A DNA stretch of 21,187 bases from UMGS1002 sp964463325. GTDB taxonomy: Bacteria > Bacillota > Clostridia > Oscillospirales > CAG-272. The position numbers were made by a program, and so were the translations under genes. Where the stretch lies: contig CAYXBY010000029.1 in the NCBI GenBank assembly GCA_964463325.1, positions 1 to 21,187 of the forward strand, written 5' to 3'. A model generated the notes under the pieces. That model saw only the letters and a program-made list of their open reading frames with translations, had not been told where the DNA came from and did no database searches. Below are positions 13,786 through 21,187 of this stretch, piece by piece (within the stretch, counting starts at the first letter, position 1; the number at the start of each line of letters is the position of its first letter).

Positions 13786-14011
13786 CGAGGAATACGCAGA
13801 GGCAGAAACACAGGCAAAAAGAAAACTCGCCCGAATAATCGAGCGAGAGGGCGACGCAGACGGTGAGAGGCTCAAACCTTATTACCTCGCGCAGCTTGTA
13901 GCGGAGGCAGTAACCGCAGAGCGATTTTCAAATTACTGCAGAGATATTCACGTATTGAGAGCATTAGAGAAAAAAGAAATGCCCGCAGCCAAAGCCGCAG
14001 GGCAAATCTAA
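13682..14011 (+). CDS. Helical phage protein of unknown function
   Basis: A 109-residue, mostly helical protein containing LTLKQLAELYLQDF followed by charged helices. A GTG at 13682 is proposed as start because AAAGGAGG lies about 11 nt upstream. An ATG at 13724 (residue 15) is the alternative and begins where the ordered part starts, but its ribosome binding site is poor. It overlaps the zinc-ribbon gene out of frame. The following 56 bp hold only the ribosome binding site of the next gene. Confidence 0.65.
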   Translation: MSAPTATASVSVTEMGTVLTLKQLAELYLQDFLSDEEYAEAETQAKRKLARIIEREGDADGERLKPYYLAQLVAEAVTAERFSNYCRDIHVLRALEKKEMPAAKAAGQI

Positions 14012-14067
14012 ATCCGTATCTCTATTGTATCACAAAGTTTTGAGAAATGCAATAGGAGGTTGCAAAA

Positions 14068-15051
14068 ATGTCTGAAAAAAATACTTCTTTGGTTATTACC
14101 AATCAATACCCGGCGGATAAATACAATCTGCTCGTGTCTATGCAGACCGTCGCAGAAATCGCCGAAATTCACAAGCCCGTAATGAATGTGGTTTACATCA
14201 GCACGGACCTCAACGACAAGGAAATCTACTTGCAGGAGAAAGCCTACGGGCAAAACCCCGCAAAGTACGCTATCACCAAAAAGGGCCTTACCAAACTGAT
14301 GAGAGCGGCAGGAATTAAAATCGTTTCCTCACGCCCGGTCGTCCCCTCGACTTGTCAGAAATGCGCCCAAATCAACGCGGGTATCGTAAAGCCCGTCCGC
14401 TGTGGTGCTTGCCCTAACAAAGATGTCAAGTATGAGGTGCGTATCAGCGTACCGCAGCTTACGGGCGAAAATATTGATGTCGTAGCCCACAAGGAAATCA
14501 TCGTGGACGACGTTGTGCAGGGTATGTCCGAAAATCAAGCGAGAGAATTCCTCAAATTCCGCGCCGAAATGTGCGAGAGCAAGGCTCTTAACCGCGCATT
14601 GAGAACGGCTATGCAAATCAAGGGGACCTACTTCCTCGAAGAATTCAAAAAGCCGTTTGTGGTGGCTTACCTCGTCCCCAATCTCGACAACCCTACCGTA
14701 AAGGAAAAGGCGGTCGAGAGTTTCTTCACATCAAAGGCAGAACTCTACGGCGGAAACAATAACGAGTCCGCCCGAAAGACCGTTTTTGTTTCGGAAGACC
14801 CGGAGGAATACGACGCGGGAGCATACGAGGCAGTACAGACTCCTATCGAGGGCGCGACCGGGAATACCACTCCCGCCACAGTCGCCCCGGCGACAAACAC
14901 CCGCCCCGCGCAGCAGAGCGGACCGGCAGACCCCAATATCTGTACCGACTGCGGAGCAAAGATTTCCAACGGCGTGTCTGACTACTCTATCGAGAACTAC
15001 GGCACACCTCTTTGTATGACCTGTCAGAGAAAGAGAGGAGGAAATCAGTAA
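14068..15051 (+). CDS. Probable phage recombination / ssDNA-annealing protein with two zinc-binding regions
   Basis: A 327-residue protein. A core of about 1-205 includes a Cys4 cluster (C96-x2-C99 and C112-x2-C115) and the stretch CESKALNRALRTAMQIKGTY ahead of EEFKKPFVVAYLVP. This resembles the 'ETKAxNRAIR...' helix of phage single-strand annealing proteins. A flexible Thr/Pro/Ala-rich linker (about 255-288) leads to a C-terminal module, C292TDC295...YGTPLC316MTC319, that recurs at the ends of diverse phage DNA-binding proteins. It sits just before the SbcD-SbcC fusion, as annealing proteins often accompany nucleases. The family assignment is tentative; it could be another DNA-binding protein. 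AGGAGG precedes the ATG. Confidence 0.6.
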   Translation: MSEKNTSLVITNQYPADKYNLLVSMQTVAEIAEIHKPVMNVVYISTDLNDKEIYLQEKAYGQNPAKYAITKKGLTKLMRAAGIKIVSSRPVVPSTCQKCAQINAGIVKPVRCGACPNKDVKYEVRISVPQLTGENIDVVAHKEIIVDDVVQGMSENQAREFLKFRAEMCESKALNRALRTAMQIKGTYFLEEFKKPFVVAYLVPNLDNPTVKEKAVESFFTSKAELYGGNNNESARKTVFVSEDPEEYDAGAYEAVQTPIEGATGNTTPATVAPATNTRPAQQSGPADPNICTDCGAKISNGVSDYSIENYGTPLCMTCQRKRGGNQ

Positions 15052-15425
15052 TGGTAACGATTTTAACGCAGGACAGAAAAAGCATTCTCAACGTCGAAAC
15101 CGTTGACCGCATTTATGTAGACGGAGGCACGATTTACGCGCAGGGCCTCGGCGGGACCGTTACCGAGGTCGGCCGCTACGAAAAGCCCGCGAACATCGTT
15201 AAAGTGATGAACTACATCGCATTCAGCCTCGCCTCCGCCGCAAAGGACGGCGGCAAGACCGTCATTATCCCCTCGGAGGAGGTAGTCAGCAACGATAAGG
15301 ACATCGTGGCACAAATCCTCAAAGCGGTGCGCGAGAAGAACGCGGGTGCGGGTATCACTCTCGTAGAAATCGCCCCGGAACTCAAAGACTACCTCGACGG
15401 ACTGAAAGGGGGCGACGGTAAATGA
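15051..15425 (+). CDS. Small protein coupled to the SbcD-SbcC fusion
   Basis: A 124-residue protein of unknown function (MVTILTQDRKSILNVETVDR...), predicted alpha/beta, without motifs I recognise. Its ATG overlaps the preceding stop as TAATG, and its stop overlaps the next start as ATGA, so it is translationally coupled to both neighbours. GAGAGGAGG lies upstream. The position between the recombination protein and the nuclease-ATPase suggests an accessory role there (inference). Confidence 0.7.
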   Translation: MVTILTQDRKSILNVETVDRIYVDGGTIYAQGLGGTVTEVGRYEKPANIVKVMNYIAFSLASAAKDGGKTVIIPSEEVVSNDKDIVAQILKAVREKNAGAGITLVEIAPELKDYLDGLKGGDGK

Positions 15426-18400
15426 AGATTTTGCATACAGGCGATTGGCACATCGGCAATTACCCCGGCCCGGAGCAGAACGGCGAAAACGCCCGCTTTC
15501 TTGACCTCTGCCGTTGCCTTGACGCGCTCGTTGTAAAGGCGACGGAGGAACGCCCGGACCTCATCGTGGTAGCGGGCGATATGTTCCACCAAGCAAAGGT
15601 ATGGAGCGACAGAGGCCTCCGCGAGAACAGGACGGCGACGCACTACATCAGACTGCTCGAAAAGGTCGCCCCGGTCGTTATCGTGAGAGGCACACCCAAT
15701 CACGACTCCGAGCAGCAGTTTGAACTCCTCAAAAACACATTCGAGGGCGACGGAGAAGTGAAAATCATCACCGAGCCGCAAGTCGTCAGAATTTACACCG
15801 GCCGTTGTGGTTGGGTGCAGATTGCAGGACTCCCCGGCTTTGACAGAGGCTTTTACAGAGCCAAACACCCCGGACTCTCCAAAGAGGAGGAAAACGAGGT
15901 ATTCACCGAGGAACTCGCAAACCTCATCGTGGGCTTGAAAGCAAGCTGCGAAGACGGAACACCGACCGTCCTCGTTTCACACTTTACAATCCCCGGTTGC
16001 AATATGGAGAGCGGGCAGACGCAGTTTTTCTCACAGTTTGAGCCTGTGGTTTACCCCGCCACCCTTTTGGCGGCGGACTTTGACCTCAACTGTTTCGGTC
16101 ATATCCACAGACCACAGCACATCGAGGAGGCCCGCTACACGTTCTACTGCGGCGCGGTATCTGCGATGAACTTCAACGACGAGGGACAGGAGCGCGGATT
16201 TTATATTCACGACATCGCCCCGGACAAGACCGTACACAGCGAATTCCACATCCTGCCTACAAGAGAATTCAAGACGATTTACCTCGAAGACGAGGACGTT
16301 GAGGCTCTCAACAACGGCAATATGGAATGGCTGTCGGAGGCGACCTGTTGCAACGACTTCCCCGGAAAAATCGTCCGCGTCCTTTACAACTGCACCGACG
16401 AGAAAAACAAGGCTTTTAACAAAGCCGCCCTCGAACAGTATCTCTACAACAACGGCGCATTTTGGGTACAGGAAATCACCCCGCAGAAAATCACCGTTTC
16501 GGTCAATAAGGACAGCCTATCCGACGAAAGCGGCCCGGAAGAAAACCTCCGTCAGTATTTCGAGGAAAAAGGCTACGCCCCGGAGCGTATCGGCGAAATC
16601 ATCGAGGCGGCCCGCCCCCTCATCGCGGAGGCGACCGAGAACGCCAAAGGCGGAGCGAAAAGCGGCCTGTTTACCCCGCTGAAAATCGAGGTTAAGAACT
16701 ACCGCAATTACCGCGAGGAGTCATTTGACTATGACGGTATTCGCTTCTGCACTATCAACGGCGAAAACGGTGCGGGCAAATCAAGCCTCTTTATGGACGC
16801 TATGCTCGACGCACTCTTTGAAGAGCCGCGCGAGGGCGACCTCACGGGTTGGATTTGCAACGACCCCGACATCAGAAGCGGCTCTATTCAATTTACATTC
16901 CGCGTCGGCGACAGCACCTACCGCGTAACCCGCACCCGCCAAAAGAGCGGCAAGGCGACCCTCAATATCTCCGAACTCGTAGAGGGCGAATGGCAGGACC
17001 GCTCCGCAGAGAGATACAAGGACACGCAGAACATCATCACCGACACTATCGGTATGGATAGCCTCACCTTTAAGGCTTGCGCCCTCATTATGCAGGACCA
17101 GTACGGACTGTTCTTGCAGGCCGACAAGGAGGCACGAATGGCAATCCTCGGCAATATCCTCGGACTCGGTATCTACGAGAAAATGGAGGACCTCGCCGCA
17201 GCTTCTTTGACCGACCGTAACCGCAGTATCAGAGCCTTGCAGGATAAGGTAACGGACATCACCGCAAAACTGCCCGACCCGGAGGCACTCGCCGCCGACA
17301 TCGAAGCAGAAAAGGCGGAAATCACCCGCTTGCAGGAAGACTCCGCAAGGAAGACGGCGGAAATCGACAGCACAAAGGTACGCCTCAATACCAAAATCGA
17401 GGCCGCGCAGAGAGCCGTCCGAATTCAGACCAACATCGCCGCCCTCACAAATAAGTTGAGCGGCGCGACTGCAAACAAGACTACGCAGACCCTTATCATC
17501 AACGGCGCGACTGCGACGTTGGCGCAGGAGGCGGAAATCACGGCGGGCGTGGCTGAATACGAAGCCCTGCTCGAAAAAGAAAAGACCCTCATTTCCGCAA
17601 AGGACCGCCGGGACGACCTTACCCGTCAGCGCGACAAACTTACCGCAGAGGTAATGGCAATCGACGCAGACATCAAGAAGAACGCCACCGACACCGAGGC
17701 GGCAAGAAAAGCCCTCGCCGACACCGAGGCGACCCTCGCTGACGAAACGACCCTCGCGGAGAAACACAGCGAATACATCGCAAAGGCCGCAGAGGTTGAG
17801 GAAATGCAGAAAAAGGCGGACGCTCATATCACCCTTGACCGGGCAAGAGTGGACGCGGAGGCAAACCTCGAAAGAGTCCGCTTTGAAATCAATACCGGGA
17901 CACAGCGCAGAGAGAGCGAAATCTCCGCCTATGTACAGGAAGCAGCTCTCCTCGAAAACAGCGGTTGCCCGGTGGCGGAAAACGCCTCTTGCAAATTCCT
18001 CGCAAAAGCAATCGCCGCCCGCGACAAACTCCCCGCTTTGAGAGCGGAGCAGACCGAATATCTCGCACAGGCGCAGGAAAGACTCGCAGAGGCGCAGAAA
18101 GCGGTCGATTTGGCGCGAGAAGCGGTTGAGGCTAACAACTACACCCCCGAAAGAATGACGGCTCTCCGTGGCGATTTGACGGCTTTGAGAGCATACGAGG
18201 AAAAGTACACCGCCCTCGACAGCACAAAGGCAAAGGCCGCAGAACTCCGAGAGCGCATTTCCACCCTCGAAGCAAAGGCCGGCGAACTGCTCGACAAGAT
18301 GAAAAAGGTCGAAGCGGAGCGCGATGAGGTATGCGACCTCTTGAAGACGGCAGAAACAGCCGCAGAGGGTTACGACCTCCTCGCCGCCCAAATCAGAGCC

Positions 18401-19273
18401 GCCCGCGTTTGGGTAGAAAAGGAAAAGGAACTCCCCGCCGCCCGCGAAAGACTCGCCGCAGCGCAGACCCGCCTCGGCGAACTCGAAACCGAAATCGCAC
18501 AGATTGAGGCAGAAATCGCCGAAAAGAGAGAGGAACACGCCCACGAAAAGGCGACCTCCGAGGGCGCGGCAGACCTCGAAAGCGTCGTGAGAACGGCGGA
18601 GGCGGACATCACCGCCCTGCAGGGAGAAATCAGACAGCACTCTATGAGGCTCGGCGCGTTGCAGAAACAGGAAGAAACGGCGACCGCCGACAGAGCGACG
18701 GTCGAGGAACTGATGAAGCAGACGGAAAGCCTCGGTAAACTCGCCGCCATTGACGAGGACCTCAAAAAGGCGTTCTCGCAGGACGGTATTCCTCACAATG
18801 TTATCCGCTCCATTATCCCGATTTTCGAGGCAACAGCCACGGGAATTCTTGGACAGATGAGCGGAGGCAAGATGAGCGTCGAATTTGTTACCGAAAAGGT
18901 GCTGAAATCCAACAACAAAAAAGAGGTTACGACCCTTGACATCATCATCAACGACTGCAACACCGGGCGACTGCCTTATATGAGCAGGAGCGGCGGCGAA
19001 AGAGTAAAAGCCGCGCTCTCCGTCATTCTTGCACTCTCCGAAATCAAGAGTACGAAAGACGGCGTACAACTCGGTTTCCTGTTCATTGATGAGCCTCCTT
19101 TCCTCGACGCGCAGGGCGTTACCGCATACTGCGACGCATTGGAGGCAATTCAGAGCCGCTACTCCTCTTTGAAGATTATGGCTATCACGCACGACCCGAC
19201 GATGAAATCAAGATTTCCGCAGAGCGTCGATGTCGTCAAGACAGCCGAGGGTAGCAAAGTCATTTATGAATAA
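15422..19273 (+). CDS. Fused SbcD/Mre11 nuclease and SbcC/Rad50 ATPase
   Basis: A single 1,283-residue polypeptide that joins what is normally two subunits. Residues 1-280 form a calcineurin-like nuclease: GDWHIG (D8, H10), AGDMFH (D53), TPNHD (N93, H94), SHFT (H187) and GHIHRPQ (H227, H229). Residues 280-400 resemble the Mre11 capping/linker region. From about 415 an SMC-type ATPase begins: Walker A GENGAGKSS (447-455), a Q-loop region MQDQ (557-560), a long coiled coil (about 590-1110), signature SGGE (1190-1193), Walker B LGFLFIDEPP (D1223, E1224) and a switch His1257. The hook is CPVAENASC (C849, C857), wider than the CxxC of classical Rad50. Such complexes use ATP to open DNA ends and cut hairpins or protein-blocked ends. 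In a phage this would serve replication-coupled recombination. No frameshift is seen; the frame is open throughout. Confidence 0.93.
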   Translation: MKILHTGDWHIGNYPGPEQNGENARFLDLCRCLDALVVKATEERPDLIVVAGDMFHQAKVWSDRGLRENRTATHYIRLLEKVAPVVIVRGTPNHDSEQQFELLKNTFEGDGEVKIITEPQVVRIYTGRCGWVQIAGLPGFDRGFYRAKHPGLSKEEENEVFTEELANLIVGLKASCEDGTPTVLVSHFTIPGCNMESGQTQFFSQFEPVVYPATLLAADFDLNCFGHIHRPQHIEEARYTFYCGAVSAMNFNDEGQERGFYIHDIAPDKTVHSEFHILPTREFKTIYLEDEDVEALNNGNMEWLSEATCCNDFPGKIVRVLYNCTDEKNKAFNKAALEQYLYNNGAFWVQEITPQKITVSVNKDSLSDESGPEENLRQYFEEKGYAPERIGEIIEAARPLIAEATENAKGGAKSGLFTPLKIEVKNYRNYREESFDYDGIRFCTINGENGAGKSSLFMDAMLDALFEEPREGDLTGWICNDPDIRSGSIQFTFRVGDSTYRVTRTRQKSGKATLNISELVEGEWQDRSAERYKDTQNIITDTIGMDSLTFKACALIMQDQYGLFLQADKEARMAILGNILGLGIYEKMEDLAAASLTDRNRSIRALQDKVTDITAKLPDPEALAADIEAEKAEITRLQEDSARKTAEIDSTKVRLNTKIEAAQRAVRIQTNIAALTNKLSGATANKTTQTLIINGATATLAQEAEITAGVAEYEALLEKEKTLISAKDRRDDLTRQRDKLTAEVMAIDADIKKNATDTEAARKALADTEATLADETTLAEKHSEYIAKAAEVEEMQKKADAHITLDRARVDAEANLERVRFEINTGTQRRESEISAYVQEAALLENSGCPVAENASCKFLAKAIAARDKLPALRAEQTEYLAQAQERLAEAQKAVDLAREAVEANNYTPERMTALRGDLTALRAYEEKYTALDSTKAKAAELRERISTLEAKAGELLDKMKKVEAERDEVCDLLKTAETAAEGYDLLAAQIRAARVWVEKEKELPAARERLAAAQTRLGELETEIAQIEAEIAEKREEHAHEKATSEGAADLESVVRTAEADITALQGEIRQHSMRLGALQKQEETATADRATVEELMKQTESLGKLAAIDEDLKKAFSQDGIPHNVIRSIIPIFEATATGILGQMSGGKMSVEFVTEKVLKSNNKKEVTTLDIIINDCNTGRLPYMSRSGGERVKAALSVILALSEIKSTKDGVQLGFLFIDEPPFLDAQGVTAYCDALEAIQSRYSSLKIMAITHDPTMKSRFPQSVDVVKTAEGSKVIYE

Positions 19274-19283
19274 CAAACGGTCC

Positions 19284-19306
19284 GCCGGGGAGCGTCCCTC
19301 CCCGGC
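19284..19306 (+). other. Intercistronic hairpin between the SbcD-SbcC fusion and replication genes
   Basis: GCCGGGGA (19284-19291) and TCCCCGGC (19299-19306) form a perfect 8-bp stem with a 7-nt loop. It starts about 11 nt after the stop of the fusion gene. No T-run follows, so it is more likely an mRNA stabilising or processing element than a terminator. Confidence 0.45.
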
Positions 19307-19329
19307 TACCGGGAAACGGAGGTGAGAAT

Positions 19330-20142
19330 ATGGGACGACCAAAGAAACAGACAGTCGATTATTTCCCCCATTTCGTTACGGGGTCGAGGCGCACTATTTC
19401 AATCCTCGAAAGCCGTTGGGGAAATGACGGGTACGCTTTTTGGTTTAAGCTGCTCGAACTGCTCTGTATCACGGACGGTCATTCTTTCAACCTCTCAACG
19501 GTAGCAAATCAAGAGTATCTGTATTCTTACACGAAGACGGAGGCGGAAACGGCAGAGCGGATAATCGGAATGCTCGTAGACCTCGAAAACATCGACCGGG
19601 AGTTGTGGGAGGGACACAAAATCATTTGGTGTCAATCCCTTGTAGACAACCTCAAAGATGTTTACGACAAGCGAACAACACCTATCCCGAAAAAGCCTTT
19701 TTCCGTGGAGAATATTCCCGAACCCCCCCCGGAAACGGGAGAAAATGGGGCTTCCGACCCGAATAGTGAAGAAAAAGGCAAAAAGCCCGCCAAAACTCCG
19801 CCCAAAAAACCGAAAAAGCCCAAAGCGGAGAAAAAGGACGAGCCGCCCAAAATCAAGTATGCCGACTATGTGAATATGACCGAGGAGGAATACGAGAAAC
19901 TCGTCGCCAAGTACGGCAAGGATATGACGGCGCGGCTGATAGAAGTCCTCGACAACTACAAGGGCAGTAGCGGCAAAAAGTATCAGAGCGACTACCGGGC
20001 TATCTTGAATTGGGTCGTTGACAGGGTTAAGGAGGAACAGGCCAAGAGAGGAGGCGCAGGATATGGGCGAAATGAAATCCCTACGGGAAATAATGGGACA
20101 GCCCCCGGAGGCTTCAAGCCGTCGGGAGGCTTCAAAAAGTGA
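19330..20142 (+). CDS. Phage replication protein with N-terminal DUF4373-like domain
   Basis: A 270-residue protein. The N-terminal part (about 8-115; DYFPHF..., LESRWGNDGYAFWFKLLELL) matches the DUF4373/Lin1244-Lin1753 type of winged-helix domain found at the start of phage replisome organisers. A Pro/Lys/Glu-rich linker (about 120-175) leads to a C-terminal helical region (about 180-240; SDYRAILNWVVDRVKEE) resembling the DnaD C-terminal motif. It likely binds the phage origin and recruits the helicase loader encoded next. The ATG has GGAGGTGAG about 5 nt upstream. Its last 80 nt overlap the loader gene. An origin may lie inside or near this gene, but no iterons were recognised. Confidence 0.8.
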   Translation: MGRPKKQTVDYFPHFVTGSRRTISILESRWGNDGYAFWFKLLELLCITDGHSFNLSTVANQEYLYSYTKTEAETAERIIGMLVDLENIDRELWEGHKIIWCQSLVDNLKDVYDKRTTPIPKKPFSVENIPEPPPETGENGASDPNSEEKGKKPAKTPPKKPKKPKAEKKDEPPKIKYADYVNMTEEEYEKLVAKYGKDMTARLIEVLDNYKGSSGKKYQSDYRAILNWVVDRVKEEQAKRGGAGYGRNEIPTGNNGTAPGGFKPSGGFKK

Positions 20143-21019
20143 TATTCCTACCAACGGACTGACAGCAGCCGAAGCGGAGGAACGCGGAATACCTTTCAAA
20201 TCGCCGCCCCCGCCCCCGGACATCTGCCAATTTTGCGGGAAAGAAAATCACCGTAGAGGCATAGTCCTTTTCGACGCTATCGGTTTTTGGCAACCTTACC
20301 CGGCGCGTTGCGACTGCCCGGAGGCGGTAGCCTATTGGGAGAAATACGACGCGGACAAAAAGGCCGAGGAGGAGGCAAAGAAACTCGCCGAGGAGCGCAG
20401 GAAGAAACAGGAGCGCATAGAGCGACTGCTCGGCAAGAGCGGTATCAAAAAGCGATTTCGGCGCAGGACCTTTGAGAACTTCATCACAGACACAAAGGAA
20501 CGCTCCAAGTGCTTCAACATCGCCAAGAGATACGCCGACACCTTTGACAAGCGATACGAGAACGGCGACGGACTCTACATAGAGGGTACAAACGGGACCG
20601 GCAAGACACACCTCGCCGCCGCGATTGCCCTGCAGCTTATCAACGAGTGTGTACCCGTTGTGTGCAAAACCTCGTCCGACCTACTGCTCGACATCAAGAA
20701 AGCCTACGACGATGAGTATACCAAAGAGAGCGCGGTCCTCGACGTTTACAAAAGCGTGGATTTGCTCATCATCGACGACCTCGGAAAAGAACAATGCTCC
20801 GATTGGAGCGTATCTACCCTCTACTCGATTTTGAACGACCGTTACGAGGATATGAAACCGACCATTATTACAACGAACTACGGCGCGGAGGACCTTATAA
20901 GAGCCTTAACGCCAAAGGGCTACGACAACACCAAAATCGTGGCGATTATAAGCCGATTGAGGGAAACCTCGACGGTAATCACAATGGCGTGGGACGACTA
21001 CCGTACTACGCGAGAATAG
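20063..21019 (+). CDS. DnaC/DnaI-like helicase loader (AAA+ ATPase)
   Basis: A 318-residue protein that should load the replicative helicase at the phage origin. An N-terminal region with a Cys cluster (C55-x2-C58, C83-x-C85) is followed by a charged coiled coil (about 95-125). The AAA+ domain (about 130-310) has Walker A GTNGTGKT (175-182, Lys181), Walker B VDLLIIDDLG (D238, D239), sensor I TTN (270-272) and an Arg-containing SRLRE segment. The cysteines fit the zinc-binding N-domain known in DnaI. The ATG at 20063 is chosen for its GGAGG upstream; a TTG at 20018 would add 15 residues that lie wholly inside the upstream gene. Confidence 0.88.
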   Translation: MGEMKSLREIMGQPPEASSRREASKSDIPTNGLTAAEAEERGIPFKSPPPPPDICQFCGKENHRRGIVLFDAIGFWQPYPARCDCPEAVAYWEKYDADKKAEEEAKKLAEERRKKQERIERLLGKSGIKKRFRRRTFENFITDTKERSKCFNIAKRYADTFDKRYENGDGLYIEGTNGTGKTHLAAAIALQLINECVPVVCKTSSDLLLDIKKAYDDEYTKESAVLDVYKSVDLLIIDDLGKEQCSDWSVSTLYSILNDRYEDMKPTIITTNYGAEDLIRALTPKGYDNTKIVAIISRLRETSTVITMAWDDYRTTRE

Positions 21020-21027
21020 GAGGAAAT

Positions 21028-21187
21028 ATGGCAGAAATCAAAGAACTCAACGCGGGCCATATACACCAAGCGAATTACAACTCTTTCGGCGGGACGCGAG
21101 GCGACAGCAGCAACGCCTCCTATAAATCCTATGCTGAAAATATCAACAGTTGGCCCATTTCGGAGGAGAAAAAACAGAAACTCCTCG
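21028..21187 (+). CDS. Unidentified phage protein, 5' part only
   Basis: An open frame of 53 codons starts at the ATG at 21028, with AGGAGG 6 nt upstream and 8 nt after the loader gene, and runs off the window. The residues (MAEIKELNAGHIHQANYNSF..., then SWPISEEKKQKLL) show no recognised motif. It continues the early operon. Confidence 0.65.
   Translation, partial: MAEIKELNAGHIHQANYNSFGGTRGDSSNASYKSYAENINSWPISEEKKQKLL

Larger units (their letters stand above)
9150..21187. mobile_element. Prophage, integrase end (right end outside window)
   Basis: The element begins at the Mn catalase junction with a serine integrase, followed by a CI-like repressor, a divergent control region, and a rightward early operon of recombination and replication genes. 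This order is that of a temperate siphovirus-like phage of Firmicutes. Structural, packaging and lysis genes are not in the window. An integrative conjugative element is the alternative. The DUF4373-type replication protein, the DnaC-like loader and the recombination module favour a phage. No relaxase or type IV secretion genes are seen here. Confidence 0.82.

Noticed and set aside
16781..19192. An 803-codon open frame antisense to the SbcD-SbcC fusion
   Set aside because: Translation is a Cys/Phe/Leu/Arg-rich mirror of a coiled-coil coding region. There is no start signal and no recognisable family.
9150..21187. Integrative conjugative element instead of prophage
   Set aside because: No relaxase, coupling protein or secretion genes are visible, and the repressor-Cro switch with replication and recombination genes fits a phage early region. 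It cannot be fully excluded because the rest of the element is outside the window.
1..21187. CRISPR arrays, tRNA or rRNA genes
   Set aside because: No regularly spaced repeats and no cloverleaf or rRNA-like sequence were seen on reading the window. The attachment site is in a protein gene and not in a tRNA gene.

Overview
The window looks like the chromosome of an anaerobic, probably spore-forming Clostridia member (Oscillospiraceae/Ruminococcaceae-like), with the left part of an integrated prophage. This rests on a Clostridia-type AlaRS with a Cys-rich insert, strong AGGAGG ribosome binding sites, Firmicutes-type promoters, BspA-like lipoproteins and a CotJC-type manganese catalase gene. The assignment is from recognition of protein families, not from a search.

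Region 1 (1-9,150) is host sequence. Reading left to right it holds alaS (minus), a lipoprotein with a metallo-beta-lactamase domain (plus), then ruvX and an alpha/beta hydrolase (minus, a tight two-gene unit), a BspA-like leucine-rich-repeat lipoprotein (plus), and the 3' part of a cotJC-like Mn catalase gene (minus). The two lipoprotein genes are divergent from their left neighbours. Well-formed sigma-A-type promoters with 17-bp spacers can be read in both intergenic regions. Strong hairpins close most transcription units.

Region 2 (about 9,150 to the right edge) is the integrase end of a prophage. A large serine integrase lies beside the junction that cuts the Mn catalase gene. Next comes a CI-like repressor on the same strand, then a divergent control region with repeated operator-like sites, then a rightward early transcription unit. 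That unit runs without an obvious strong terminator from a Cro-like gene at 11,710 to the window end. It encodes a second HTH protein, several small proteins, a membrane-anchored lytic transglycosylase, a probable DNA-annealing/recombination protein, a small unknown protein, a 1,283-residue fusion of an SbcD/Mre11 nuclease with an SbcC/Rad50 ATPase, a DUF4373-type replication protein and a DnaC-like helicase loader. Many of these genes overlap or abut, as in a translationally coupled phage operon.

The two most notable observations are the fused Mre11-Rad50 polypeptide inside a phage recombination/replication operon, and the insertion of the element into a sporulation-associated gene at a point that separates the metal ligands of the encoded catalase. 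Late phage genes and the other attachment site lie outside the window.
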